Below are positions 1 to 15,000 of a DNA stretch of 64,000 nt, piece after piece. The stretch lies in assembly GCA_008508345.1 (NCBI GenBank), contig QNGE01000277.1:1-64000 (forward strand). The letters run 5' to 3'. This stretch comes from Paragonimus westermani (lineage: Eukaryota > Platyhelminthes > Trematoda > Plagiorchiida > Troglotrematidae). Made by a program: the position numbers and the translations under genes. Positions within the stretch are counted from its first letter, which is position 1. Every line of letters starts with the position of its first letter. The notes beneath the pieces were generated by a model that did no database searches, was not told where the DNA came from, and was given only the letters and a program-made list of their open reading frames with translations.

Positions 1-3000
1 ATCCGAGTATCACAGCTACCAATCATTTATTCTCTGGATAGAGCACTGCAATCAACTACTCGAGCTGAACAAAACGGTGTGTAAAAGGTTAAACATTTAC
101 CGTAACTGACCGGATCGAAGAAAACTACAGTTTGATTGTCTACAACACAGTAACAACACTGAAATAACGTGGGGAATTCCAGTCTCAGCCTGGAACGGAT
201 GAAGTGCTACTTTTATGAGTCAATTTTTCCTGTGATATCAGTGGCGTTAGATGCATCTAATTAGGTACGTTTAATCTGAAAAAAATGCTGTGTGGTCCGC
301 TTCTCGATTGAGAAAACGATCGATCTTAGACTACCTGCAAAGCTTCCGATTTGAACCTGCAATTTCACGTGTAATCGACTAGGGAAAACGGATACCAAAG
401 TTTCATAGAACAGCGCTCAGATATGCACTGGTGGTGTACGCCATTTTATAGCTAAGTGACATTAAAATTCTGAGATGTTCACTCAGTTTACGACCTACTG
501 TGATCGTCTTATATTTTGCAGGTTTTAACTCAGTAATTAAATGATCAGCTTCAGGTATTTTTGTGGAAACCACCTTTTTTATTTGGTATTTCGCTTCACT
601 AGTGGTCGACGTCACCTTACCATTCAAGTGATTAGTGTGTTCCTATTCAGCTTGAATACGACCATGCACCTTCCCGTGTGGTGCACTTAGATTGAAAACA
701 TCTGTTTTACCAGTGTTTTCGTTAAATCCGAGTGAATGTAAACAAGCATGTTGAAATTGACTGTCACTCTCTATCTCTAGACTATTCATCGCAGTTTTGC
801 GATTATGTAAGGGTATAAGTTCGTGTGTTATCGTGCGGTTGTGCCAATGTGCTTAGTCCAATTTGGAGCTCTACCTTAACCGTAATACCAGTTGATTATT
901 AACCAGGTTCTCTAGAACCCACCAAAGAAACGAATGCTTAACAACGTAAACCTTTTTGTCACGTTCGTTACATTGACAATGACTTCCATTTTGTAGTAGT
1001 TATTTTCTATTCAAACAACTACAACGCATTTTTGTTCACGTTATTGTTAATAAAAAGAAACTTCCAGGGTTTGATTTACATAGTGTTTTCACCCTCCATC
1101 TCAAACGTTGTGGGTTGGAGAAGAAAACTACTTCCACCACCTTGTGTTCACATGCGAATTGCCGCTGATAAAAAGTGAAGTAATGTGATTTTTGTTTTCG
1201 TTTGCTGATGTTACCTCTGACTGTTTTGGGTACACATTGCAGGCCTATTTTGTGCATTCATTGCCCTACCATAATGAGATTCTTTAATACAAAATATACC
1301 GAAGGCTTTCTGATGTTTGGGAACAGTGGTGGTGTTGTTCGTAGCTCGGGTTGATAGATTTGGTATTGATATGTTCGCCGATCTTGGTATTTAGGTTGCA
1401 AACGTTTCACCACCAAGCGAGGTGACATCATCAGTGTGTGAGTGTTTCAGCTGAAACACCGTTCCGGAAAATATTTGCGTGCAACATATTGAACTGTTTC
1501 TGCATGTTCTCCTTAATTAAAACAAAAAGCAAAATATAAGGTGTGTATTACAAAATACATAAAAAGGCGTTTCCAAAATACGTCTCCTTAATGTGTTATC
1601 CTTGAGTTCCATAACTTCATTCAGTCAGATAGATTGCTCATTGATTACAGTATGTGTACATGCAAAGCCACTTGAAAATTACACTGGTAATGGAAGAGAT
1701 GCGTTGCCGAAATATGGAGGCGAATTTCGGATTAATTGAGACCAGTAATCATAGCGCAAGAACAACAATAAAACTAGTAGGGGTTCGGTTGTAATGTGCG
1801 AGTTAAGAAAATACAGTGGTTCACGTCACATTCTGTCATGGAGTTGTGATCCGTCGGACAGAATGTTTATGTTGAACGTACAGTACAACCTGTTTCTGAT
1901 TGGTTCCATTGAGCCGTTTTCTCTTTGTTGTCCTCCATCCCTCCGGTTTCAACCCAAAAGTGGTCACTCGATGCAAAACTCATCACCCACCACCCAGAAA
2001 ACATCAACAACAATTAGATCCTTTCCAGAAGTGATGTAGGGTACTCGGAGTAGAATGAAACTGTGAATTTTGTTTGCCAATAATCTTTCGTAAATGAATG
2101 TTTTTCTCCAAAATATTCTGAAAACGACAGATTTAGGCTGCATAATTCGATTCATAGCAGCAACAGAGCATGTAGTGATATTATTCGTAACCAGATCTCT
2201 TAAATATTGATCAGAGTTCATCGGATGTGAATGTTCTTTCATACATGGAAAAACATAAACCGTCCCATCTCTGGTCTAAATTGCGCAAGCGTCGAAATTG
2301 CGTTTTGCGGTCTACTTAGCGTATGTTATTGTATAATACATAAGTTATGGACGTTGTGCACACAAATAAGACAGTGATCTTATTGTGGCACGCACACACA
2401 GGGCAGCTTTGGTGGTATAATTGTGAAAATCCGTCTGAAACGTCCACATAGTGTGTGAACACATCCACGTGGCTGCTGGTTTTAGAAAACCACATCTGAA
2501 ATAATCACTTTGTAGAGGGATCCGTCAGTCCAAGATGTTCAGTGGGAAGGGAATTTTCCATCTCTTTATACTTCTATCTGCTCACATTTTTTTCAAAGTG
2601 GCTGCACATGTGAGGTTCCGTGTGATAAAACTTCCTATTGTCGTGTACTTTAGACATTATTCAAAATGAACTTTAACTTAGAAGTCCGTTCCTTGAAATA
2701 AGTTGACCATTGTCCCACAATTGTCATTATCATTCATGCTTTCAGGATAATCAAGGCTCACGGTTGTGTATGAGTGAACTGACACAAGCAAAACCCTGAC
2801 CGAATTCCTACGGTGTGTTACTCTGAAAGAACTGTGCCATTTAATGGATGACTGTCATTTCGCAATACTAGTTGGGAATAAGGTTATCGTTTTGATGCTG
2901 GAATATCGTTCAGTTTGTGAATAACAGTTCACTCTAACTAGCGAACATCTGACTGGTTGATGATTTGTATAGCACGATCGTCAGCACACCACCTAACACT

Positions 3001-6000
3001 CATTCCGAACCGATTTCAGTGGTAAAAGCTGATAATCGGTCCATTCCTGTCATCTGTGAAGCCAATGGTATGACAAACATGCCATAGTCGTGGTATGAAG
3101 ATAACCAAGTTCAGTTGTTCCGTTTGTTAAGATAGTTTCCCGTTAAATAATATTGTGTTGCTCTGTAAGTCTGTCTATTGATATGAATGGGGAGAGCGGC
3201 TTGTGTATGGCTTAATATGGAGTAGGCTACGAATTTACTCCTTATGACGAGGTGGTCGTCATTGTAACTGTTGAAAAAAAACGAAAACTGCATGAATCAA
3301 TGATGGAGGAAGTTGTAGGGGACGTTTAAATGCTTTAGATTTTACAGCGATATTACAGGTATTGCGTCATTATCCGTCTTAGTGACTATGTTTATTTTGG
3401 TGCAATGCATTGCATTATGTTTCAAGTCTACATTGCTTTCTAGGCATTATATTTGCACACGGTTGCTTGGTTTCTGTTGTCATATGCGCAAATGGCTGCT
3501 GGGCAAACGTATATGTTAAGCATTACCACCACTCATTTTAATGCTGTGTAAAAAGCGTTCGCTAATCATTTGGCCTTTGAATAGGTTTGGTTCAACCTTA
3601 TATGGTTGGTCTCTAGAAGGGTGCTGATAGTTGTCAGTATTCTTGTCATTCGTGCTTGTTTATATTCTTGCCGACATGCCCAATTAGCGTGCTAATAGAA
3701 AACTCTGATTGTATACAATTCCTTAGTTAGACAGGATCCACTCAGAGTCGGTGTACAATTCGCCAAGTTTCGCTGGAATTTAGATTACACTAGGACGTTG
3801 GGCTTGGACAGTTACGGCTTAATAGTTAATAACATACCCAACTTGTTTTGATTTACTCAGACTGATTTTAGTAGAAACGCATACCTACTGTCTGGCCGTA
3901 CTTCATCGCAGTCGAATTCGATATACAAATCAGCTCTAATTATTCGCCACCTGTTTGCCGGAATGCCTGTTAAGGTGTATCATTCAAGTACACCCAGACA
4001 AACGAGCAGTGCGTTATGCAGTATTTTTTCATGCACGCAATGTTGAAACTGATACGAGCTGCCCTCGGTCAGGCAGTGGAATTAAGACATCCATACGATA
4101 CGTGTGTGGCCACATGTATCCATCTGGTGGGTCCATATACTTCCATTGTACGCTTCGAATGTAATCGTTTTATGTAAACACAAGTTATTCCTATCTTGCA
4201 GTTCATTCACTGGCACAGCAATCTGCAGTTCATTCTGGTCTCACGTTTAATTTTAAACAATCAAAGTTCTATTGACTCTGTCGTAAGAATGACCAAAATA
4301 TCGTGTCATCAGTGGATATTTCCCGTGTAAAAACGATATCAGATAATTTCTCGTTAAAATCAGTCAGGTCACACCGGTTTTATTTTGCCCAGCAATTCTT
4401 ATTCACTGTAAGAGGGGAAAATTAAGATATATTAAAATTTTTAACCACAGTCTTAAGAATTCAATTGACCTTCAGGCCTATGTGAAAATTACTTATTTCC
4501 CGTTGACTATGTTGGCTTGAATTTGTGTGACTAAGAATTTCCGCATAGCCGACAAAATGAGCAGCGCTCCCTCATCGAACGACAGCTCGTTCAACAAAGT
4601 GGGAGAGATTTTAATGGGCACGCGCTCATTGCTTATTATAAGTTGAACTCAAGATAGGAATACTAGAACACCGAGAGATCAATCAAATTTTCTTGATAAA
4701 TTAAATGAGTTAGTGTTCTAACCAGGCTCATTCGCAACATTTGAGTATGGATTTTTTTTTAAGTGCTAAATTCTCAGCGTACACACCCTTTATTCGCTTA
4801 GACTCGAAAAACACACCAGTCATATGGCACACACCAAATGTGCGTTCTCAAAGTAAAAGTTTACACGCCTCTGAAAATTTTGTTTTCGATGTCTCAACAA
4901 TTAAGCTCATTTGCAACAATTTTCAGAAAACTCAATGCCTGTGGTTCAATAAATGAATGACCGGGAAAAACGTTTGAAAAGGCATTGTTGCGACGGAAAT
5001 CTTAAGATACTGCAAACAGTGCTGCCGTGTTTTTGAACCTAGGTCAGTTTACCTACGAATATTGAATGAAAATGTTCTAACGGCAGCTTAGAAACTATAG
5101 TGCAACGTTTTGAAAAAGTTGACCGAAAACACAGTTACTCAAACCCGAGGTTTCACATAACTACTCATCAAAATTTCTATTGAAGGAGATTTCCCCACCG
5201 GAGTGAACACATGAAGGCGCAGTTTGGCAATTGAAGCAACCGTTTCACGGACCAAATTAATGGAAGCTTTCCCCCGATGCTCCTTACTAGATCGCGACCC
5301 AAGGGTGAGAAACAACCTGTGTGTTAACGTTTGTGCTAATCTAATACCCCGTATGCTGGTCTTACTGCAAAGTGCAGGAATGAAAACTGGTCATATAGTT
5401 GGGTCTTGTAATGATTGACATAACCACTAACAATCGGTTCGCAATTCCGCTCAATGAGCGAGCAAGAAAGCAGCGAACGAAACTAGTGATATTAATATGT
5501 TGTTTTTTGTCATGAAAGTTAATAACTGACTGGTCAACTGCCTTTGTGAACAATCTTTTATTGAGACAATGCATTGTTCAGAACTGCCCTGATTCTTAGG
5601 TGGACCTGTTCTTCCAAGGATATGCTTGCTATCGGACTGCCGTGATAGTTACAATATTCAGATGTCTTTGGTAACAAATGCGCCATATTTTTTCTCAAAT
5701 TTTCCGGTCTGCAGAAACGTGCGGATCTTCACACTTCGTATACTGACCCAAGGCATGCAATTTATTGGAGCATACTACTAACAAATTCTAGTCCACCTTT
5801 ATTTAGCTTTAGCCGGGGAAGCAGCAAATACCAGTTGTGAATGTCATCAGTGTGCAGTTAAGCGCTAAAAGATTATGCTTTATCTCGGAAAAAATGATCC
5901 GGGGAGTTCTTCACTACAGAGTAGCACAGAGGGTTTGTGTTTTGCCGGAAACCGTCCGGTCTGCGTCACATTATATTGATAGATGAGAATGATGAGTACT

Positions 6001-9000
6001 CACGAAGTTATACTTACTGCTTATAATTTTCACCGAATGGTACGCCATCACCTTTCTCCGATTAATACGTAACATTCGTCCGTCCAGTCAGACTACTTGC
6101 CTATCAGTAATGGAGCACGCCTTTGGCTGAGACGACCTAGAATAACCTATCTAGCTTACACACTTTGAATAAGTTCAATATGCAAAATTCGAATTGAATT
6201 AAAACCCCAAATAACTGGAAATGGACGGTTGTGATCAACAGAAATGAAAAACCTGTTTCAGCACAGTAGTAGAATGCACATACAATATAGCTGCTGTCAA
6301 CGGTTTTCAGCCACCATCAAAATGATGTTAGAAACAATGTCCGTTATGCCCACGTCTTACATATTGGGGGATTTTGTTTGATATTCTGATTTGTATAAGG
6401 AAGGATATTAACGTATTAAAATCAGGCAGAAGATCGAAATGTGGTTTACTGAAATGTTCGTAAATGTGCCAGCTATCCTGTAAAGGCTGGTGACAAGTCG
6501 CACACCGTGTATCAAAAGTTTGTTCATGCCCGTTTTATTATCTACAGCGTTCCCGTCACAAATACCTGATGACTGAATGTTAACAGCAAATTAGAAAACT
6601 CGCAAGCAACACTGGTGCAATTTAGTGGGGTTGATCATGCTCACTATTCGTAATCAAGCAACCGGGTTGTGGTGATGAGTTATAGTAAAAGGTCGTCGTT
6701 ATTTTTTTGAGTCACGTTCGTGGAACTTGACGGACAATTCAGAGTAGTGTGGGGTTGAACTGACGGCGCTTTCGAGAGATGTAAGTAGCATTTTTACGAA
6801 CACCTTTAGCAACGACTTTACTAATTCTACCAAAAAATGCTTGATGGAAACATTAATCTCACCCCGACACCGGAAACTCAAAACAGTGCTAAACACTATA
6901 TATGAAGAAACCTGAACTAACTACAATTAGTTACTTTGATTAATTGATATGCTTTGAACAAAAAAGTCCGAAAATAATAATTCACCGGTTGACGAAGCAG
7001 GATCAGTAAACACATAGGTCACTCAGAGTATTGCGTGTGTATAATCCACTGCATCGTGTTTATAACCCATTGATTTTGACATGGTTTTTAACACTCTCAA
7101 GTGCAGCCTGTCATGTATGAATCTTGAAAATGATGAATGTAACACAACTATTCTCTCAAGGCAGGTTAACAAATAGTTGTCAAACATTCTAACGTTGCCA
7201 AATATCAGCCCCATTGCCATAAGTGAAAAGATTGATCAGATTATTTTGCTATGTTCATTTGATAAGAATATGAAAGAAATTTGCTTCTCGTCATCGATAG
7301 ATCCCTCTTTCACTGCAATTCCATGTGATTATTTTGCGTGTTTGTCTGAATGCAGCAAGAAGTCAGATGACAGAAGAAAATCTGAAAATTGTTTATTGAC
7401 CGATTGCCTTTGGTAGATAAGGTCCACTGAATGATGTGATGTTTTCCACTAATGGACTGACAGCAAAATTGAACCGGATGTGTCGAATGTGGCCAGTGAA
7501 AATCAAATTGAACAAAACGCATCGAAATTTGAACGAGTTTCCTACAGGGTGGTGCATTTAATGTGTTTCTCTTGTCAATTTTGCGCTTCTAATTGGAATT
7601 ATGTCTACTAATCCATTTAAATGTTTGCACAGTGATAATCAATGCCATATAATCTGTGACTGTTTTCAAGTGGTTATCCTGTGGGAGTCACGTAAACTGT
7701 AGGAAAATTTAGCAACAAACAGCAACCATCCAGCGGCGTTCAGCAATCACGGTAATGTTTGCTGGAAATAATTTCCCATGCATTACCGTTTCGAGGGCTA
7801 GTCGGAGTCGAGAGAAGAAATACATGATAGTGGGTAGAACAAGAGGCAATTTTTATTGTGAGGCATGACAACCGGGAATCATTAGTTGGGTATTGTTGTG
7901 CTTGATATGGTCGATTACGTTCAGAAGCCGAACAGTTTCTTAGAAACTGCAGAGGACGAATATAAAATCTGAGCCACGGCATGAACACCTTTTAAGCTGA
8001 AATGGGTTGGTTGATTTTGAAATTGTCGAAAAATGATTGATTATCAACAACTGGTTACTTCGCGCTTTGGTGGCGAATTATTGGAATCAGTTACAAAAAA
8101 CGTAGCTGCTCATCGTTCATTAGACCTAATTGCATTAATTGATGCGAACTAGACGTTTAGTGCAAATGAACCGAAAGTATTTTTGTAAGATCGTTTCTTT
8201 GCTCCGCTTAAATTTTAGCAACGGCGTCAATTTTCAGTAGTCAGGCAGCATGTAGCTGAACCTGTTATATCAGTGGGTGCAACCAAATGGCTAATTCATT
8301 TGGGCACCAAAGTGCTCTACTAAAAAATACACAGCCACAAAGAAGGAGTAGCAAGGTGTTCACAGATCCATTCTATTTTTGTGGAGGTTTACGTAAACTG
8401 TCTTGAAAATGAGCCAACCCCAGATACCATTGATAAGCGTTCTACGTCAGGCTTCATCCTACCAACGCCTTTTTTTAACTGATAATTATGTAGGATTTAG
8501 TGAAAGGCTGTCAAAACGCAGAGGCCCATAACGGTATTGGACCCGTTCTGTAAGCACACTCTCGGAGAGACCACCTCTTCTTAGACATTTACACATCTGC
8601 TTGAATGTTTCCGTATCTGAATGAGAATCTCTATTTCGACAACAAATGTCTCGCTGGTTGCCTAATTAACAGCGTTCTGAGGTTTTTGTTAAGGGAGAGC
8701 ACGTGTGTTTTGTCAGCAGTTCTGCAAGCGATATTGCAGAAAATCAGTTGGCTCGTTGGTTGTAACAGTGTGTACGGGGGGATGTGTGAAATATTCAAAC
8801 AGCAACATGAGAACTGCAAAATTCGCACAATCTTCCGTTTCTTTTGAAAGACGAGACTAAATGTGAAGTTATTCTGTGAAATACCCCATTGCAGCTAAAT
8901 GCGTAGTTCACCACGCATCTACGGATAGCGTTAGACAAATCTACGGTCAGACTTTAGTGAGTGAAAGATAATTTGCGTGTCCACCACTTTGTTTGCTGTT

Positions 9001-12000
9001 TCACATTCAACAAAAATGACTGAACTAGCGAGAAAATGTTGCATACCTACAACCTCTTCACATTTGGTTATGATCAATCCTTTCAACGTCTTGTCTAAAG
9101 TTTGTCATTCAAATTATTAAAAGTATATGTTTCTAGCGAGACAGCGCACATATCGTAGTTTCCATCCTTTTCCAAATTCCCCGTTTCACCTACGGAATCA
9201 AGGCTTGATAACAGCAGCCTCACTTGGGTCATCACCTACTAACCCAGGTAGAATTGGGCCATTTGTTTTTAATATTCACCTCAGATATCGCATTAAGCTT
9301 TAACTCAACAATGCTTCCACAAATGTACCTAAGTAGTGGACTCATGTCAGTCGCTTGGAGTCACTTACCCTTCTGAATCGTTTTGCACTTAAATGAGTGG
9401 AAAATCACCCATTCAACCTTGTTATAAACTTGACGGCAGAGCATGTAGGGAATTTTTTCCCCTATCTTCGGAGATGCAAACTGGCTGGTTTGAGTATGTT
9501 ATACGAAGCTGTTCCATAGAATCCTGGCATTTTCCAGACTTGTACAGGTGTAATTATGATGAAAAATATGTTAACACTATTGGGGATGAACACAAATATC
9601 TACCTCAGCACGAATGGTAGGAAATTCACTAAAGTCTGATGATCTTGTGGGTAGGCCAGAAACTGTGAACGACGTAACGCAAGCACGTGACGATATTAGT
9701 GTCATGCTACGTAACTAGAATGCCGAGCCACGAATTACCACCAACGGCAATCCGGGAAGCGTCCAGTTAACTAACGCGGAGTCTGAAGAACCATGGTGAA
9801 TGCCTGTTTATTTGTTGTGTTAATCACCCGGAATTTGAGGTACTGTGATAGAATTTGTCGAGTGGAAGGCCATGCGATAACAAATAACAGGGCACAAGTG
9901 GTAAACACACTTTGGCTGCGCTGGCTGCATATTAATTGCGTTAAAAAGACAAACAACGTGGCTGACACTGTTACCGATTTGGACAGGGATTATGAACACG
10001 AAAAAGAGAGTAGAAAGAAGATTACGTTATAACGACGTATAAATTTATAAACAAATGGTATAGTTGGTGGTGACTGGGAAAAACATTTTATCAAGCTTTC
10101 TCCATTCAAGTAATAGTACAACGATTATTAACCTCCGCCTCATTAAACGGATTATGGCTACAAGATTGATGTCTCTGTTCACGTAGTTTGGATTTTGTCT
10201 TCACCGAGAACAACATTCGGTTATCCGGGAAAATTTGATTCAGAGGCCCTATGATTTACGTTATGGAAGCATAAAATCCAACGTTCTACTCAAATGGGGG
10301 TGCGAATGCGAAATTAAATCAGTCTTTGATGGAACCTTTTACCAAACATCTCTCTGAGTAATCCACATATTCTGTTACAATTCATTTAAATACGCCTAAT
10401 TTTGTTCATTCCACTAACAGTCTACCTATATCTGCCAAGCATTATTTCCCTTAGGCTAGCATTATCCCACTTCACTATATTATTTTTAATGCTATGCAAG
10501 TTTATTCGACTTTTGGTAGTTTGGCCAAAACAGGCTGTGCTGCATCACAGTTCTCATTATTTCACCAACCACTCAACTGACAAGAGAAGGACAACGCTTT
10601 TGTACATATTTAATCGTGAGAAAACAGGGAAGCCGCGTAAATGCTGTTGTACTAGCAGTCTCCGTCTATATTAGGTGATCTCACGATTTCTAGCGTAACA
10701 TCGTCGTACCGGAGAGTACAACACTTGGGCCAACATGTACCGTTCAGTTAGATGTTCTAAACAGATGTTTCTGACATTCAGTCAGTGAATAACCGGTGAT
10801 TCTGTGCCGGTACGACAGTTCAATAGAACTTCAGTACCAGCTTCAGTACACGTTCGAAACATACGCTGTAATTAGTGCACCTCAAAGTTTGAGGTAGCTT
10901 CCGCGATTTGCACAACAAAACACTAGTAAACACACGCCATTTATGCAAGCAAAAAAGGTACGGGTATTATTGCAAACGAGAAGTCGGGTAAGTTTACGAA
11001 ATATATAGTAGCAATGTTTATACTGCGTGGCAGATTCACGTCTCAAGTTTTGAAAATAAACAGTTACTTCGTCATTAATTATGCAATGCTTCAAATAAAG
11101 GTTTCATAAATTCTAAGCACCTTTGGAGCAGGAAGAAGTTGTGAAAAATTTATATTCAGGTTAAGCGGTTGAAGTTGACACGGTAACAATCAAAATTCTG
11201 AGTGTTGAATTGAAGCCTAATTTTTGCTGATTCTGATAACTTTATTTGCATCTTTTTATATTGCCTATGGACATGCCATCACGATTTGATCACTGTTTGG
11301 TGATGATTTATAGTTAATTGAACATTATTAACACACATATTTGCCTGCGAGATAGCCACCGTTGTCTTGACTGAAGTGATCTTATCTTCTTCCTTTCTTA
11401 TCCACACAGAATTGCCAGAGCGAGAAGAAAGTCTTTTTCCAATAAACAGTCCTTGTTATCATCAATCAGGATAGGAATCTGACCTTCCGGGTGACGGGTT
11501 TGATTTCTGCGACCTAACATTACCACACGTGTGCTGTATTTCAGTGAGTAAATGCAAAATCCAAATTTTCATCCCCCTAATCCTGAGGAATAGGTGGTTG
11601 ACCTCTGCAATTACTATAAATTTAGGACGTGATTAAAAATATTCAGCTCATAGAGTATACATTCTGCAAGCTCACGGTTAGATCTGGTTCAAGTTATGTG
11701 TGGGATGTTTGCGCTTGTGAGCGTTGGCTCCGGCCAGTCTAATCCACTCAGCAGCAGCCACCCTAGAGCGTGTAAACCAATTTCAGGCACTGACCACTCA
11801 ATAGTACTGTTTTTCTCTTTCGGTAGTTATTGTGAACGCTTGACAACAGTACGTAGGTCAATAACGATAACTGTTTGCAAAAGGTTTGCATCAGAAGAAC
11901 CGTCGTTACTTTGGATGATCACCTTTCTCATAACGCAACTTTTTAAGTCCGCGAATCTTGACAGCATAATTAGCCAATCTTTCACATCAGGAAGTAGGCG

Positions 12001-15000
12001 AAAGTGAGAAAAGTTTGATAACTCGCCATCTTAAGTCTGTGCTGGTTTTAATAGCTGTCCACCTAAAAATTGTAACAGTGGCCTCACCATACCCTTGGAT
12101 CACTTTAGTTGGATCTGGAGCGCAAAGCGTTCAACATTGGAAACTTTGATCCAAAACTCTGCAGAATAATGAAGCGCAATCTTGACGGTGTTACTAGTAA
12201 CCGTTGCTTTCCGAATGGTCGCATGTGAGAAAATGAGTGGGTGTTGTTAACAACAATTTACACGAGTTCGTTGTTGGGATTACTAAATGATCACTGTGTA
12301 GTTCATATTATCTGTAGCCCGCTATGCAGAACTTAGTTTGCGTGTTTTGGAAACCAGTTCTAACTGATGGCAACAACCAAACCAGCTAATTTCAGAGAAC
12401 CTCCTGGGGTTGTACTCGTACCACAGTATAGCCTTACAATAGTGTGTGCTTTGCGACTAACGAGATTCAAATTTCAGTTTACTTTTTCTGAGTAGACAAT
12501 TAACCTAATATCAGACACGGCTAAGCAATCATGATAATTAGCTCGACCACATTCGCGTCCAATGAATGCTCAGTTCGTTCCATTGTCAAGTAAAGAAACG
12601 GAGTAACTGTTCTGCTGTTCCAACATAATGACATACTCGGTGATATGGAAGAAAGAAAGAATTTTCATATTTTCCCACAAAATGTCTCACTCACAATACT
12701 TTGCCTCCACACCATATTACGGCTATGCACTGCTCACATTGATTTCAATAAAAAACTTCCTTTTCAATGCGCGACAGTTAGACAGTCAATTTCTTTCTTT
12801 GGAGCGTTCGCTACCTTAGTATGTGAGAAAACTCGTCCGGAAAATTTACAAAGTATTGGTGTAGCCCATTTTGGATGATAATACTTGTGGTGAACAACAA
12901 ACGTGAATTTGTGTGTGACTTTGTGTATGCAAACATGTGACCGAGGTACATCACGTCTTCAGTCCAATGATTAAAGTGGTGTTTTCTGGGCCAAGTAGAC
13001 GGAAAAACTGGACATATCTGTGTTCTACCCATGTTTTCGAATTTATGACCCATCTTGACAATCGAAAAAACCGTACCTTCAGAAAAACTGCGCTTTTGGC
13101 ACGTGTTTTAAATGTTTTACGTTTAACAGCTGAATCGGGTCGAGTAAATTTGCCAATGTTGATTACCAGTTTGAACCAAAGCCTTACAGATTACCGTCAG
13201 TGTGCTTATTCCTCGCCATTCTTCAGTCTGGTAATTACGAAAATAGTCTCAACCGTTCGTTTAGAAGACGCCGGACGTCTTCACTATTTTCGCTTGTAAG
13301 GTACACAAAACGTGTAAAAATAGTGTGTACAAATAGTGGTTTGTCATAAGATTTGGTGGGCTTATTACTCGCAAGTGTTTATCACAAAATCAGACGAAGA
13401 ACTCTGAACTATCAAGGTAGGTAGTCAGCAATCTAGCGAGCCAGACTATCGGGAACATTTTAACAAGGTATTTTCAAATCTTGTTCTATAATACATTGAG
13501 CTAAACAATCGTTTGATTATTAACACCGTTGGAAACGACCTATTTAAGTGAATTTGCTTGTTAGGGAACTCGTAAAACCGTTGAAAAATTGTTGATTTCT
13601 CTGTTAGACTAATGTGTAACCATTATGGACAGACAATCTGTGCAACGTTGGAAAGAACCGCTGACTCATGCGTATCCATCTCTGTAGAGGTTAGTTGACA
13701 GCGTAAACCTAGGGCCTTGTCCTGAAAGACTTTTAGATGACCCTGACTTTGCTGTTGTGAAATGTCAGAAGAGAAACACGTTTCCATGTTCTTCCCATAC
13801 GTGTGTAACTGTACGACATTTTAAACTCTGAACTTCATTCTATTCGCAGAAATATAACAGTTGGTTATAAATCATAGTGGTATCCTTGCACTGGCCTAGT
13901 TCTACAGAAGCCACGGCTGACAAAAGCGGAGAATTGATAGAGACCTCTCGGAAAAATGCACAATCCAAAGTGCAAGATAGTATACAAAGGTTTGCTGCCG
14001 TGTTTCCCATCCGCATAAAATGTAACAGTTTGCGTCAAGCACTCACATCATTCCGCATTCAAAAAAAGAAGACGAGTTAGTTCTGGCTTGACGATATTTT
14101 AAGATATAACGCAAGAAAAGGATATCATATCAGGTCTGTTACTCAGCTACCAAAGCTGGCACGCGTTTCATTATCTCACTACTTCATTTAAGGATTCTTT
14201 CAAATAAAACAGAAGTTGACCAAGCTGACAAAACAAACCCAACTGAAATAAGCAACTTTTGTACAAAAAAATGCAGCGAAAAATGTTCTGTTTTGTTGCC
14301 ATGTACACAAAGTGTACTTATCATATTATACAAAATATTCATAACTAGGGTAAACAATAAATGTGTGTTGACGCATTACACCAAGTATTATGAACACAAA
14401 TTGAGTAGTGGTCCGTGAGCAACATGAGTTGTATGCATAATTCAAGGCTGCCATAAGATGTTAAATGTTCTAACAGAATTCGATCTACAGAGTTTTCCTG
14501 TTGACTATCTACATGTACGAAAAGCTGTTCAGGTTACAAAGATCACATGGATTTGTGCGTTGCACACTGCCAAAATTTCGATTCAGTCTGGTGTGCCGTC
14601 CACCAAAATGTCAGACTGGGTATGATACCTATGTGCAGGGCAATAACCAGTTTACAATATGAATGGTAGCGTTTAGTCATGAGGTCGACAACTGAGTAAA
14701 CTGACTTCGGGGGCCAACATTCGCGGGACGTAATAATGGTTGCCTTGTTCAATTAGACAGAGTTTAAATGATGGACAGTAGATAATGATTGTTACGCAAA
14801 TGCAAAATGAGGAGTTGACCAACTCGATTTTGAATTATATTCTGCCACCCGTTAAAGCTGACACATCCACATTTGATAATGCAGCTCTCTTGGTAATTAA
14901 AATTGAACTGACATATTGCGCTCAAGTTAAGTTTAGATGAGGTGTACCTTGCGTTTGTAAATTTTGTCCACCGGATCTGAACCAGGAGACAGTTTAGCAG

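Noticed and set aside
13880..13920. TGGCCTAGTTCTAC resembling the A box of the 53.9 kb SINE
   Set aside because: No B box follows at tRNA-like spacing, and similarity stops after about 10 bases.
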